From assembly GCF_010725885.1 (NCBI RefSeq), contig NZ_AP022600.1, forward strand, positions 1,984,001 through 2,048,000: DNA of 64,000 nucleotides. The letters are read 5' to 3'. The stretch's first letter is position 1. Each line of letters starts with the position of its first letter. This DNA comes from Mycolicibacterium tokaiense. Its GTDB lineage: Bacteria; Actinomycetota; Actinomycetes; Mycobacteriales; Mycobacteriaceae. Made by a program: the position numbers and the translations under genes. Below are positions 9,377-18,536 of the stretch, piece after piece. Below the pieces are notes generated by a model that worked only from the letters and a program-made list of their open reading frames with translations, was not told where the DNA came from and did not search any database.

Positions 9377-11119
9377 CTACGCGGCGGCACTGTCGGAGCT
9401 GTCGGCGGACGCGGAGGTTTTGGTGTCCTCGGATGCGCCGTCCTCGGAGCTCTCCGCGGACTCGGTGGCTTCGGAAGTGGGCTCATCACTGGCCACCTCC
9501 TCATCGGCCGCTTCGTCGTCGGCCACCTCGTCCTCGGTCTCGGTGGACGCGCCCGCATCGTCGAACTCGTCGTCGTCCCAGTCGGTGTTGCCCCCGTCGT
9601 CGACGATGAGATCGTCGGGATCGGTGTCGTCCTCGTCGTCGGTGTCGTCGTCGGTGTCGTCGTCGATCGGCGGCACGATGATGGGTTCGTTGTCAGCGGG
9701 CTCGTCATCGTCGCCACCCGAAGCGGGCGGGTCGGTCTGCCCACCGGACAGGCCCCCGAGGATGGCGTTCTCGATGTCGTTGGACACGGTGATGATGAGG
9801 TCGGTGCCTCCGGAGATGGCGGCGTTGACGTTCGCCAGACCGTCGGCCACCGTGACCGCGGTGCCGACGATCGCCTTGTTCACCTCAATCGCGAACGTCC
9901 GCGGAATCTCGGCGATCTCGTCGGGCAGGCCGGCCGCGCTCAGCAAGTTGGACAGCGAGTTCCCGATCTGGAAGGCCTCCACGGTGAGGATCGAGGTCAG
10001 GTTGTTGCGCACGCCGTCGGGGTTGATGAGATCGATGCCGAAGGTGAACGGAACCTGAGCCAGCGCGCCCGCGGTGTTGATGCCGATGTTGGCGGCGTCG
10101 AAGCTGCCGGCGATCATCAGTGCCGTGGCAGCCAGGTAGCGCTTCGGGTCCAGTGGACCGTGACCGATCTCGTCGATGGAGCTACGCACGGCCTCACCCA
10201 GGGCGGTGACGGCCCCGAAGACGTACTCTCCGTCGCTGTCCCGGTAACCGGCGATGCCCCTGAACAGGGTGTTGAACGCCGACTGCGAGGACAGCACAGC
10301 TTGCTCGGCCAGGCTGATCGGCAGCCGCAGACCCAGGTACGCCGGCGCCAGCCCGATGGTGCCCAAGGCGGACACGGCGGCCTGGACCACCTCGCTACCG
10401 GTGGCTCCGGAGGCCACGTACGCGAGCCGGCGTGCGGCATCCAACGCGGTGGTGGCCTCGGACCGGATGAATTCGAGCGTGCCGTACGTCAGATCAAACG
10501 CGGCGTTGCCGGCCTTCTGGGCGATCAGGCTGCCGCCGTTGGTGAACAGGAAGCCGTCGCCGACCACTGCCGCCAGCACATGCGCATACTTCTCGACCGC
10601 CAACGGGTTGTTCAGCGCATCGACGGCCGCGGCCAGGACGTTCGACAGCGCGTATGCCATCGTGTCGGTCAACAGATCGGCGATGTCTTCGGCAGCCAGC
10701 ACAATTGTCTGATTGCCCTGGTCGATGTATGCGGCCAGTGAGCGCAGCGCGCGGTCGTTGGTGATCTCGACGGTTTCCAGCAGTGCCTGCAGCGTCGGAT
10801 TGCCGACGGCATCGACCAGCGAATCGAAGAACTGATCGTTGAGCGTCATCGCAGTCGTGATGCCGTCCACCACCGTCTGGCCCGGGATCGCTGCTGCCTT
10901 GGCCGCCGAGGCGTTGAACGCGTTGATCTGCAGGCGCACGTTGTTGATGAACTCAACGATCTCGGCGGGAGTGACCGTCAGATTGATGTCGGTGACGGTG
11001 ACTTTCGGGATCGTGACGGTGCGATCGGGGGTGGGCACCGCGACCGGGGTCAGGGCGATGGCGGCGGCTGCGGTCAGCGAGACGCCCGCGGTGAGATACG
11101 AACGAGCAGAGATCTGCAT
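9377..11119 (-). CDS. Secreted acidic-tail protein, paralogue 1 of a tandem trio
   Basis: The 580-residue protein has an N-terminal export signal (MQISARSYLTAGVSLTAAAA then IALTPVAVP), an Ala/Leu-rich helical region to about residue 440, and a strongly acidic low-complexity C-terminus rich in Asp, Glu, Ser and Thr (from DDDEPADNEP onward). It shares the N-terminal signal, the VTVTDINLTVTPAEI-type segment and the GTIGLAP/NPLDP-type internal motifs with the next two genes. It starts 32 nt after paralogue 2, so the two probably form one transcript. I do not recognise a known enzymatic domain; function unknown. The tail is predicted disordered from composition. Confidence 0.8.
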   Translation of the reverse strand: MQISARSYLTAGVSLTAAAAIALTPVAVPTPDRTVTIPKVTVTDINLTVTPAEIVEFINNVRLQINAFNASAAKAAAIPGQTVVDGITTAMTLNDQFFDSLVDAVGNPTLQALLETVEITNDRALRSLAAYIDQGNQTIVLAAEDIADLLTDTMAYALSNVLAAAVDALNNPLAVEKYAHVLAAVVGDGFLFTNGGSLIAQKAGNAAFDLTYGTLEFIRSEATTALDAARRLAYVASGATGSEVVQAAVSALGTIGLAPAYLGLRLPISLAEQAVLSSQSAFNTLFRGIAGYRDSDGEYVFGAVTALGEAVRSSIDEIGHGPLDPKRYLAATALMIAGSFDAANIGINTAGALAQVPFTFGIDLINPDGVRNNLTSILTVEAFQIGNSLSNLLSAAGLPDEIAEIPRTFAIEVNKAIVGTAVTVADGLANVNAAISGGTDLIITVSNDIENAILGGLSGGQTDPPASGGDDDEPADNEPIIVPPIDDDTDDDTDDEDDTDPDDLIVDDGGNTDWDDDEFDDAGASTETEDEVADDEAADEEVASDEPTSEATESAESSEDGASEDTKTSASADSSDSAAA

Positions 11120-11151
11120 GGTGGCGGGTCCTGGTTCCGTGATGTGGCTGA

Positions 11152-12831
11152 TTATTCGGCGGGGGCGGAAGTGCTTGTGCTGTTGGTCTTCTCGGTCGGC
11201 ATCTCATCGCTCTCGGAGGCGTCCTGGGCTGTGGTGTCGGCGTCCTCGCTGGGCTCGTCTTCGGCCGGGTCCGCGGCCGCATCCTCGAGGGTCTCCTCGT
11301 CTGCCGGCTCCTCGTCTGCGACCTCGTCCTCCGCCGGCTCGTCCTCCGCCGGGAGTTCTTCGGCAGCAGTCTCATCGTCCGAGTCATCGACCCCGGAGTC
11401 CCCGCTGTCCTCCGACACCGCCAGTGCGGTGACCTGAGGATCGTCGGCGGGCGGCGTATTCGCGCCGAGCAGCGCATTCTCGATGTCGGCGGACACGTCG
11501 ATCAGGAACCCGGTGGTGCCCCCGATCACCTCGTCGGCGAAGCCCAGGCCATCGACCAGCAGATCGGCCCCGCCGGAGATGACGGTGTTGAGCTGCGTGG
11601 CGACCACCCGGGGCAGGTTCGAGATCTCCTCCGGCAGGCCGAGTTCGACGAGCAACCCGGACAGAGCGGTGCCGATCATCTCGTTCATCCGGATCACCGA
11701 GTATGTCAGGCTTCCGGTCCCCGGCTCCGGGTTGACGACCCGGTAGACGAGGTCCAGGGGAACTCGGGCGAGGTCACCGGCGGTGGCGACGCTGAGGTTG
11801 AAGGAATCGAAGCCTCCGGCGATCAGAGCGCCGGAGGCTTCCAGATAGCGTGCCGGGTCCAGCGGGTTGGCGCCGACCTCGTTGATGGCCAACTGCAGCA
11901 CGGTGGAGGCGATACCGATCAGGCCGAGGGCGGCTGGGCCAACGCTTGCGACGTTGCCGACGATGCCGTTCAGAAGAATGTTCAGGCCTTCGTCGACCGC
12001 ACCAATGGTGTTGTTCGCCAACTGAAACGGAGTGTTGAGCACCAGCTGCGCCGGGATCAGCGTGATGCTCTCGATCGCGGTGGCGACCGCACCGATGAGC
12101 TCGCTGCCGCTGGCCGACACCACGTCGGTGATCAGTTGACCCACCGCGAACAGCGCGTTGTTGATCTGGCTGGATGCCAGGTGCAGCTGGGTGCGGGTGA
12201 GCTCGAGAGGGACATGCGCGGCGCTGCGGATGATCTCACCGGTGTTGGTGCCCACCAGGGCCGCTGAGGCGACGACGCCCGAGGACAGCAGGTTGGCGTA
12301 GTTGCCGACTGTCAGCGGATTGTTGAGCACCCCGACCGCGGCCGCAATGACATTGGACAGCGAGCCGGTCACGATGCCGCTGAGCAGGTCGGCGATCTGC
12401 TGGTGGGAGTACACCACCGTCTCACCGTTGTCGCCGACGGCGAAGGCGAGGCTCTGCAGCCCGTTGTCGGCGCTGACCTGGAGTGTCTCCAACATCGCCC
12501 GCAGCGTCACGTTATTGGTGGCAGCGATCAACGAGTCGTAGATCTGGTTGTTCAGCTCGATCGCGGCCTGCAGGCCCTGGACCACGGTCTGGCTCGGAAT
12601 TAGGGCGAACTGGGCGACCGCGGAATTGAAGGACTCGATCTCGGCCTGAATGTTGTCGAAGAACGCGGTGACGTCACCGGGGGTGACCGTCAGCTGGATG
12701 TCCGCCGTCGTCACCGCCGGCAGGTTGGTCACCCGCTCGTTTGCAGGGACGACGATGGGAGAGAGCGCCAAGGCTGTGGCTGCAGTTAGCGACACGCCAG
12801 CGGTGAGGGACGAGCGAGCCGTGATCTGCAT
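11152..12831 (-). CDS. Secreted acidic-tail protein, paralogue 2 of a tandem trio
   Basis: The 559-residue protein starts MQITARSSLTAGVSLTAATA and follows the same plan as its neighbours: export signal, a short VTTADIQLTVTPGDVTAFFD segment, a long Ala/Leu/Asn-rich helical region, then an acidic tail with repeated EDE/PAED units. The conserved internal motif NEVGANPLDPARYLEASGAL is found in related form in the other two. It is the upstream gene of a likely two-gene transcript with paralogue 1. The 334-bp upstream region holds the shared 16-mer described separately. Function unknown. Confidence 0.8.
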   Translation of the reverse strand: MQITARSSLTAGVSLTAATALALSPIVVPANERVTNLPAVTTADIQLTVTPGDVTAFFDNIQAEIESFNSAVAQFALIPSQTVVQGLQAAIELNNQIYDSLIAATNNVTLRAMLETLQVSADNGLQSLAFAVGDNGETVVYSHQQIADLLSGIVTGSLSNVIAAAVGVLNNPLTVGNYANLLSSGVVASAALVGTNTGEIIRSAAHVPLELTRTQLHLASSQINNALFAVGQLITDVVSASGSELIGAVATAIESITLIPAQLVLNTPFQLANNTIGAVDEGLNILLNGIVGNVASVGPAALGLIGIASTVLQLAINEVGANPLDPARYLEASGALIAGGFDSFNLSVATAGDLARVPLDLVYRVVNPEPGTGSLTYSVIRMNEMIGTALSGLLVELGLPEEISNLPRVVATQLNTVISGGADLLVDGLGFADEVIGGTTGFLIDVSADIENALLGANTPPADDPQVTALAVSEDSGDSGVDDSDDETAAEELPAEDEPAEDEVADEEPADEETLEDAAADPAEDEPSEDADTTAQDASESDEMPTEKTNSTSTSAPAE

Positions 12832-13068
12832 GACTGGAACGTCTTTCTGGTTAACGGTCGACAGACTTGACGAGTGTAGGGTAGCTCGCAGAATTCTTTC
12901 AAAGAAGTTGAAAATGCGCAGTTCTACCGGTACTCAATCAGTATTCGCGCACAGCTGCAAGTAGATGAATCGAACTCTTTAGCAAACGTAACAGTAGAGC
13001 TGCCGTCGCTGGGCTGCGCTATGTGGCAACCATTGCCGGTTCCCATCTGGCTGGAATCCGATCAGGGT

Positions 13069-13084
13069 AATTGACGTTCGCGAG
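13069..13084. promoter_or_regulatory. 16-bp element shared upstream of two paralogues (copy 1)
   Basis: AATTGACGTTCGCGAG occurs here, 238 bp upstream of the paralogue 2 start, and again exactly at 15211-15226, 249 bp upstream of paralogue 3. Conservation in non-coding DNA at near-equal distance suggests a regulatory site or a remnant of the duplication. The surrounding 12832-13112 stretch otherwise holds no gene I can support; near 12895 there is an A/T-rich inverted repeat (TTCTTTCAAAGAA). Confidence 0.45.
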
Positions 13085-13112
13085 ATCAATGCGACGACGC
13101 CGTTGCGGCACT

Positions 13113-13159
13113 CACACGAACGGGCCCACTCCTCCCCCAGAGTGGGCCCGTTCTGTGTG
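13113..13159 (-). terminator. Strong hairpin after paralogue 3
   Basis: GAACGGGCCCACT (13118-13130) pairs perfectly with AGTGGGCCCGTTC (13141-13153) across a 10-nt loop, and CACAC/GTGTG extends the stem around a single bulged T. It begins seven bases beyond the paralogue 3 stop, so it is best read as its transcription terminator. There is no T-run, which is usual for mycobacterial terminators. Confidence 0.7.
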
Positions 13160-13165
13160 TGGGTG

Positions 13166-14962
13166 TTACTCGGTGTCGCTGCCCGAATCCGAGCCGCTGT
13201 CAGAGCTACCGGAGTCGGAATCCGAACCGCTGCCGCTGTCCGAACCGCTGTCGGCGTCGCTGTCGTCGCCGGCAGTCGAGTCGGCGTCGGCCGAGTCATC
13301 GTCCGCAGCGTCGTCATCGGCAGCGTTGTCGTCGGCGGCATCCTCGTCAGCCGCCGAATCTTCCTCGGCGGCCTCGTCATCGGCAGCCGACTCGTCATCG
13401 GCGGCTTCGTCGTCAGCCGGAGCTTCTTCCTCAGTGGCGTCCTCGGCGGGGGCCTCCTCGGCCGGAGCTTCTTCCTCAGGGGTGTCCTCGGCGGGGGCCT
13501 CCTCGGCGGGGGCCTCCTCAGACTCGCTCGCCACGGGCACCACGTCGCCGACCGGGTCTCCGGCGGGCTCGGAGGCGGCCCGCAACGCGGGAGCTTCCGT
13601 CTCCACGGCCAGCGTGGTGGCACCGGCGCCAACGGGGGGCAGCACGCCGAAGATGGCCTCTTCGATCGAGTTGGACACCTGGATGACGGTGGCCGTGGTA
13701 CCCGCCACGATTTCCTCGCCGAACTCCAGACCCCCGACGACGATCTCGGTACCGGCGCCGATCACCTCGTTGATCTGGCCGGCGATGAGACCCGGCAGCG
13801 CAACGATGTCGTCTGGCAGGCCCAGTGCCTCCAACACGCCGGCGAAGGCCGCGGCGAAGTTGGTGTTGAGGCCCGCAAGCGTGGCGCCCACGCCGGTGGC
13901 GATGGTGATGCCCCGATTGAACGGAATCTCTGCCACGCTGCCGACGGTGTTCACGGTGGTGTTGAAGCCGTCGAACCCGCCCGCGATCAGTCCGCCGGTG
14001 GCCACCAGGTAGTTCTGCGGGTTCAGCGGGTTGGCGCCGATGGTGTTGATCGCGAATTGCAGGGAGCCGCCGGTGATGGCGATCAGCGCGCCGGCGCCGG
14101 CCAGGATGTCGTTGAAGCCCTCCTGGACTCCGCCGATGGCCACCGTCTTGAGGCCGAACACGGCATTGCTCACCACCAGTGCGGGGAACAGCGTGATGCT
14201 CTGGATCGCGGTGTTGACGGCCTCCACCAGGTCGCTGCCGGTGGCGTCGGCGGCCACGTTCATCAGCGAGCTCACCGTTCCGATGGCGTTGTTGATCTGG
14301 CTCTGGAACAGGTTCAGGCCGGTGTTGACGAAGCCGAAGCCCGAGTTGACCGCCACACCGACGGCGGCTCCGGCGTTGAGGGCGGCGTCCTGGATGGTGT
14401 CCACCAGGCCCAGGCTGAGCAGACCGGCGTAGGCGGCGGTGTCCAGTGGGTTGTTGAGCACGTTGACGAAGGAGGACAGCACGTTCGACAGCGAGCCGGT
14501 GATGGTGCTGGCCAGCAGATCCGCCAACTCGCCGGTGGTGATCGCGACGTTCTCGGTGGCGCTTTCGACAGCGGTCAGCAGCGAACCGAGGCCGTTGTTC
14601 GAGCTGGTCTCGAGGGCATTGAGCAGCGCGGTCAGCGTTGCGTTGCTGGTCAGATCCTTGAGGGTGTCGTAGAAGTCCGTGTTCAGCTCGATGGCGATCT
14701 CGAGGCCGCCGGCCAGAGTGGCGCCGGGCAGGGCGATGGCCTCGGCGACACCCTGATTGAACTCCTCGAGCTGGGTCTGCAGCTCGGCGAAGAAGGCCTG
14801 AATCTCGGCGGGCGTCACCGTCAGCTGGATGTCGGACATGGTGACGTTCGGGATGGTGACGGCGCGCTCATTTGCAGGGATCGCCAGGGGGGTCAGCACG
14901 ATGGCGCTGGCTGCAGTTAGCGACACACCGGCTGTCAGGTACGACCGAAGTGAGATTTGCAT
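13166..14962 (-). CDS. Secreted acidic-tail protein, paralogue 3 of a tandem trio
   Basis: The 598-residue protein starts MQISLRSYLTAGVSLTAASA and has the common architecture. The middle region is Ala/Asn/Gly-rich with IGANPLNPQNYLVATGGLIA, homologous to segments of paralogues 1 and 2. The C-terminal about 140 residues are the most repetitive of the three: runs of EEAPAEEAP, then alternating AADDE/SAADDEA blocks and a final Asp/Ser/Gly tail. It is followed by a strong terminator and so is transcribed separately from the other two. Function unknown; a cell-surface or secreted location is inferred from the signal and the acidic tail. Confidence 0.8.
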   Translation of the reverse strand: MQISLRSYLTAGVSLTAASAIVLTPLAIPANERAVTIPNVTMSDIQLTVTPAEIQAFFAELQTQLEEFNQGVAEAIALPGATLAGGLEIAIELNTDFYDTLKDLTSNATLTALLNALETSSNNGLGSLLTAVESATENVAITTGELADLLASTITGSLSNVLSSFVNVLNNPLDTAAYAGLLSLGLVDTIQDAALNAGAAVGVAVNSGFGFVNTGLNLFQSQINNAIGTVSSLMNVAADATGSDLVEAVNTAIQSITLFPALVVSNAVFGLKTVAIGGVQEGFNDILAGAGALIAITGGSLQFAINTIGANPLNPQNYLVATGGLIAGGFDGFNTTVNTVGSVAEIPFNRGITIATGVGATLAGLNTNFAAAFAGVLEALGLPDDIVALPGLIAGQINEVIGAGTEIVVGGLEFGEEIVAGTTATVIQVSNSIEEAIFGVLPPVGAGATTLAVETEAPALRAASEPAGDPVGDVVPVASESEEAPAEEAPAEDTPEEEAPAEEAPAEDATEEEAPADDEAADDESAADDEAAEEDSAADEDAADDNAADDDAADDDSADADSTAGDDSDADSGSDSGSGSDSDSGSSDSGSDSGSDTE

Positions 14963-15367
14963 GATCGGGGCTCCCCTTGGTTACGGATGGGCTGTGTGAG
15001 AGATCGTAAGCCTGATCTCAGGTTGCGTTAAGGAAACTAGCAAAATTGCTGCTTAAGAGTTTTTTGAGGTGAATGCAACGGATCAGATTCCGATGCCTAG
15101 CTCGGGCTTTTCGTTCGGCTAGCAAACGAACGGAAACGTCAATTCAATAGTCTCTAGTTGCACTAGGTAAAGATTGCCAAAAATTCAACGCGGCAATATT
15201 GACGCAGATCAATTGACGTTCGCGAGGTAAACCTACCGATAACCCGCGGCGGCAAGTGGTGTAGATCACACCGTCATGCCGCGTTTACCTCACTGCAACC
15301 TCCGGCCCACTGTCCGCCGCGTCCCCGCCGGGCATCTATGACGAAGATCACACTCCGGAAGGGAGGT
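14963..15367. other. 405-bp intergenic region upstream of paralogue 3
   Basis: No gene can be supported. The first part (to about 15200) is unusually A/T-rich for this genome, for example the AAAATTGCTGCTTAAGAG area and a six-T run near 15060, which fits a promoter region for the leftward paralogue 3. It also contains the second copy of the 16-mer at 15211-15226. The far end is the region just past the stop of the leftward PLP dehydratase. Confidence 0.5.
15211..15226. promoter_or_regulatory. 16-bp element shared upstream of two paralogues (copy 2)
   Basis: Exact copy of AATTGACGTTCGCGAG found at 13069-13084, placed 249 bp from the paralogue 3 start. The flanks diverge quickly, so only the core is preserved. 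No known operator consensus was recognised. Confidence 0.45.
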
Positions 15368-16303
15368 TCACCCCAGGATGTCGCGCAGCATCGCGGGCTC
15401 GATGTTGCCGCCGGAGACCACGATGACGGTGCGGCCCAGCGGGGTGGAGCTCTTGCGGAAGGCGGCCAGCGACACGGCTCCGCTGGGTTCGGCCACCAGG
15501 TGGGCGCGCAGCGCCAATTCGCGGACCGCGGAGCGGATCTCGTCCTCGGTGACGGTGATGATGCCGTCCAGCACCTGCTGCAGGTGGGCGAAGGTGAGGT
15601 CGGACGGCTGTGAACGCAAGCCGTCGGCGATGGTGCGGTTGCGATCCTCGATGGGCCAGTCCGCGCGGTGCCCCTGCTGAAGGCTCTCGGCGGTGTCGGC
15701 CGCCAGCTCGGGCTCGACCCCGAAGACCTTGGCGCGAGGGCACAGTGCCTTGATCGCGGTGCCGATGCCGGATGCCAGCCCGCCGCCGCTGACCGGGATC
15801 AGCACCGTCTCGACGTCAGGCATGTCCTCGGCGATCTCCAGACCTGCAGTGCCCTGCCCGGCGATGATCGCGGGGTGATCGAACGGCGGGATCAACACAC
15901 CGCCGGTGCGCTCGACCACCTCCGCTGCCACCTTTTCGCGCTGACCGGCGCCGCACAGCACCACCTCGGCACCATGATCGCGGGTGGCTGCCACCTTGAT
16001 CGCGGGCGTCTCTTCGGGCATGACGATGTGCGCCGGGATGCCGTATTGCGCGGCCGCGTAGGCCACGGCCTGCGCATGGTTGCCGCTGGAGTAGGCGACC
16101 ACGCCACGCGCCCTGGTATCGGGGTCCAGACTGCCGATCGCGTTGAACGCGCCGCGCACCTTGAATGCACCGATGGCCTGCAGGCTCTCCGGCTTGAGCC
16201 ACAGTCCCGGGGCCCACAACGCCGGCGTCAGGGGTGTCCGCACCACCTGGTGGCGGATCCGCCCGGCGGCGGCGCGGATGTCATCGACGGTGACCAGTTG
16301 CAT
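15368..16303 (-). CDS. PLP-dependent serine/threonine dehydratase-like enzyme
   Basis: The 311-residue protein is of the tryptophan-synthase-beta fold type. The PLP lysine lies in IGAFKVRGAFNA near residue 48, YSSGNHAQAVAYAA near residue 70 contacts substrate, and PVSGGGLASG near residue 168 binds the phosphate. It lacks the C-terminal ACT regulatory domain of biosynthetic IlvA, so it is a short catabolic-type dehydratase or a racemase-like relative. The exact substrate (L-threonine, L-serine or another hydroxy amino acid) is not decided by the sequence. Confidence 0.85.
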   Translation of the reverse strand: MQLVTVDDIRAAAGRIRHQVVRTPLTPALWAPGLWLKPESLQAIGAFKVRGAFNAIGSLDPDTRARGVVAYSSGNHAQAVAYAAAQYGIPAHIVMPEETPAIKVAATRDHGAEVVLCGAGQREKVAAEVVERTGGVLIPPFDHPAIIAGQGTAGLEIAEDMPDVETVLIPVSGGGLASGIGTAIKALCPRAKVFGVEPELAADTAESLQQGHRADWPIEDRNRTIADGLRSQPSDLTFAHLQQVLDGIITVTEDEIRSAVRELALRAHLVAEPSGAVSLAAFRKSSTPLGRTVIVVSGGNIEPAMLRDILG

Positions 16304-16447
16304 GCGGCGATTGTTCCTGATTTGGCCAAGCGCTGGCGCTGCGGGGCTTTCCGGCGAAGGATGGAGGCCAGACGGATTCTGCGGTCAACCGCTGTTCGGG
16401 GCGCCGAATCCGTGCTGAAAATCGGAAATGACAACGAAGGGCAGGGC

Positions 16448-17794
16448 ATGAGTCTGTACGCGGTGGTTGATCCAGCGACCGGTGATGTGGTGAAGGAGTA
16501 TCCGACCGCGACCGACGAGCAGATCGAGGCAGCGCTGGCCGGGGCGGCCAAGGCCTTCAAGGACTGGTCGAAGACCACGACGGTGGCCCAGCGCGCCGAG
16601 CTGATCCGCAAGGTCGCGGACCTGCACAACGAGCGCAAGGACGAACTGGGGGCCATCATCCAGCGAGAGATGGGCAAGCCGCTGGATCAGTCGATCGGTG
16701 AGGTGGAATTCAGCGCATCGATCTATGAGTTCTACGCCGACAACGCCGAGAAGTTCCTGGCTGATGAGCCGATCGACCTGCTGGACGGCGAGGGCAGCGC
16801 GCTGATCCGGCGCAGCCCGGTCGGTGTACTGCTGGGCATCATGCCGTGGAACTACCCCTACTACCAGGTGGCGCGGTTCGCCGGCCCGAACCTGGTGCTG
16901 GGGAACACGATCGTGCTCAAGCATGCTCCGCAGTGCCCGGAGTCCGCCGCGGCGCTGCAGCAGATCTTCCTCGACGCCGGCTACCCCGAGGGCGCCTACG
17001 TCAACGTCTACGCCACCAACGAGCAGATCGCCGAGGCCATCGCCGACCCCCGCGTGCAGGGCGTCTCGCTCACCGGATCCGAGCGGGCCGGTGCCGCTGT
17101 CGCCGAGATCGCCGGACGCAACCTGAAGAAGGTGGTGTTGGAGCTGGGCGGCTCGGACCCCTTCATCGTGCTGTCCTCCGACGACCTGGATGCCACGGTG
17201 GACGCGGCCGTCGACGGGCGGTTCGAGAACACCGGCCAGGCCTGCAATGCCGCGAAGCGGATCATCGTCACCGAGAACATCTACGACCAGTTCGTCGACA
17301 AGTTCACCAAGAAGGTGCTGGCCAAGGGTGAGGGGCTGGCGCCGCTGTCGTCGGTGGCCGCCGCCGAGCGACTCGAGGATCAGGTCAAGAAGGTGGTGGC
17401 CGATGGCGCCACGCTGACCTCCGAAGGTGAGCGCAAGGGTGCCTTCTTCCCGCCCGGCGTGCTGACCGGGGTCTCGCCGGACAAGCCGTCGGCCCGTGAG
17501 GAGCTGTTCGGTCCGGTGGCCACGGTCTACAAGGTGGCCTCGGAGGAGGAGGCGGTGGAGTTGGCCAACGACACCCCGTTCGGCCTGGGCTCGTACGTGT
17601 TCACCACCGACTCCGAGCAGGCCAAGCGGGTCGCCGACAAGATCGAGGCCGGCATGGTGTTCGTCAACGCCGTCGGCGCCGAGGGCGCGGAGCTGCCGTT
17701 CGGCGGCGTCAAGCGCTCGGGCTTCGGCCGCGAGCTCGGGCGCTTCGGCATCGACGAATTCGTGAACAAGAAGCTCATCCGCATCGCCGGATAA
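16448..17794 (+). CDS. NAD(P)-dependent aldehyde dehydrogenase, succinate-semialdehyde type
   Basis: The 448-residue enzyme has the ALDH landmarks: IMPWNYPYYQVAR near residue 135, SLTGSERAGAAVAEIAGRN near residue 207, catalytic Glu in ELGGSDPF near residue 235, and catalytic Cys in NTGQACNAAKR near residue 267. The compact size and ELGGSDPFIVL match the GabD1-like actinobacterial group, which oxidises succinic semialdehyde to succinate. The ATG at 16448 follows a GGGCAGGG purine-rich stretch; longer upstream starts overlap the divergent gene's promoter area. Substrate specificity is inferred from family only. Confidence 0.85.
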   Translation: MSLYAVVDPATGDVVKEYPTATDEQIEAALAGAAKAFKDWSKTTTVAQRAELIRKVADLHNERKDELGAIIQREMGKPLDQSIGEVEFSASIYEFYADNAEKFLADEPIDLLDGEGSALIRRSPVGVLLGIMPWNYPYYQVARFAGPNLVLGNTIVLKHAPQCPESAAALQQIFLDAGYPEGAYVNVYATNEQIAEAIADPRVQGVSLTGSERAGAAVAEIAGRNLKKVVLELGGSDPFIVLSSDDLDATVDAAVDGRFENTGQACNAAKRIIVTENIYDQFVDKFTKKVLAKGEGLAPLSSVAAAERLEDQVKKVVADGATLTSEGERKGAFFPPGVLTGVSPDKPSAREELFGPVATVYKVASEEEAVELANDTPFGLGSYVFTTDSEQAKRVADKIEAGMVFVNAVGAEGAELPFGGVKRSGFGRELGRFGIDEFVNKKLIRIAG

Positions 17795-17805
17795 CCCCTG
17801 CCCGA

Positions 17806-17877
17806 GCCCGCCGAAACCGACGCACCGGCCCGAAAGTGCGAGTGACTCCGGGCTGTTCGTCGGTTTCGGCGGCGGGC
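17806..17877. terminator. Long-stem inverted repeat between convergent genes
   Basis: CCGCCGAAACCGACG (17808-17822) is the exact reverse complement of CGTCGGTTTCGGCGG (17858-17872), separated by 35 nt. It lies between the aldehyde dehydrogenase stop and the stop of the convergent SGNH hydrolase, so it can serve as a bidirectional terminator. Confidence 0.6.
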
Positions 17878-17879
17878 CC

Positions 17880-18536
17880 TCAGCCGAGCAGGTTGCGCAC
17901 CTGCTCGGCGAGGGCGACGCCGAGGTTGCGATTGTTCTCTTCGGTGAAGTGGACACCGTCGACGCCGTCGGTGCTGATCACCGATCCGGCGTCGAAGAAC
18001 GGCACCTTCATGAACGACGCCAGCGCGCTGTAGACCCGCGCCAGCTCCGCGGTTTTCTCCTGCCCTCCGGAGAAGACCAGGTCGAACCATGGGTGCGGCA
18101 TCGCGGCCAGCGGTGGCGGGGCCACGATCAGGACCGCGGGCGCGGGATACGCCGTCCCCACCCCGCCGGCGCTGGCGAGCACCTGGGTGGCCAGCACGCC
18201 CATGCCGGCGGCGATGTCGAACGGGGTGCGGTTCAGGTTCACCTTGGTGTCGTTGGTGCCCAGCATCAGGATCACCAGATCCAGCGGTAGGTGGCTGGCC
18301 AGGCATGCGGGTAGATAGGTGGATCCGTTGAGTCGGGGGTCGGCCGGGTCCTCGGCGGTGGTGGTGCGCGCGGACAGACCTTCTTCGAGCACCTCGTAGT
18401 CCGGGCCCAGCTGGGCGGCCAACACGCCGGGCCATCGGACGTCTTTCGGGTAGCGGAGGGTGGGCACGCCCTCGTCGACGGGGATCCACCCCCACGTCAG
18501 TGAATCGCCGAAACACAGGATCCGTCTGGGACTCAT
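17880..18536 (-). CDS. SGNH/GDSL ester hydrolase-acyltransferase (MsAcT-like)
   Basis: The 218-residue protein starts MSPRRILCFGDSLTWGW, with nucleophilic Ser in GDSL at about residue 12. It has the block III LGTNDTK near residue 93 and the Asp/His pair in STDGVDGVHFTEENN near residue 190. From memory it is very close to the M. smegmatis acyltransferase MsAcT, an octameric aryl esterase known for transesterification and perhydrolysis in water. Its lack of a signal peptide matches that cytosolic enzyme. The natural substrate of this group is not established. It is monocistronic, convergent with the aldehyde dehydrogenase. Confidence 0.9.
   Translation of the reverse strand: MSPRRILCFGDSLTWGWIPVDEGVPTLRYPKDVRWPGVLAAQLGPDYEVLEEGLSARTTTAEDPADPRLNGSTYLPACLASHLPLDLVILMLGTNDTKVNLNRTPFDIAAGMGVLATQVLASAGGVGTAYPAPAVLIVAPPPLAAMPHPWFDLVFSGGQEKTAELARVYSALASFMKVPFFDAGSVISTDGVDGVHFTEENNRNLGVALAEQVRNLLG

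Noticed and set aside
13190..13520. Short regularly repeated units that could suggest a CRISPR array
   Set aside because: They are in-frame codons for the Glu/Ala/Pro and Asp/Ala low-complexity tail of paralogue 3, with no spacer structure.
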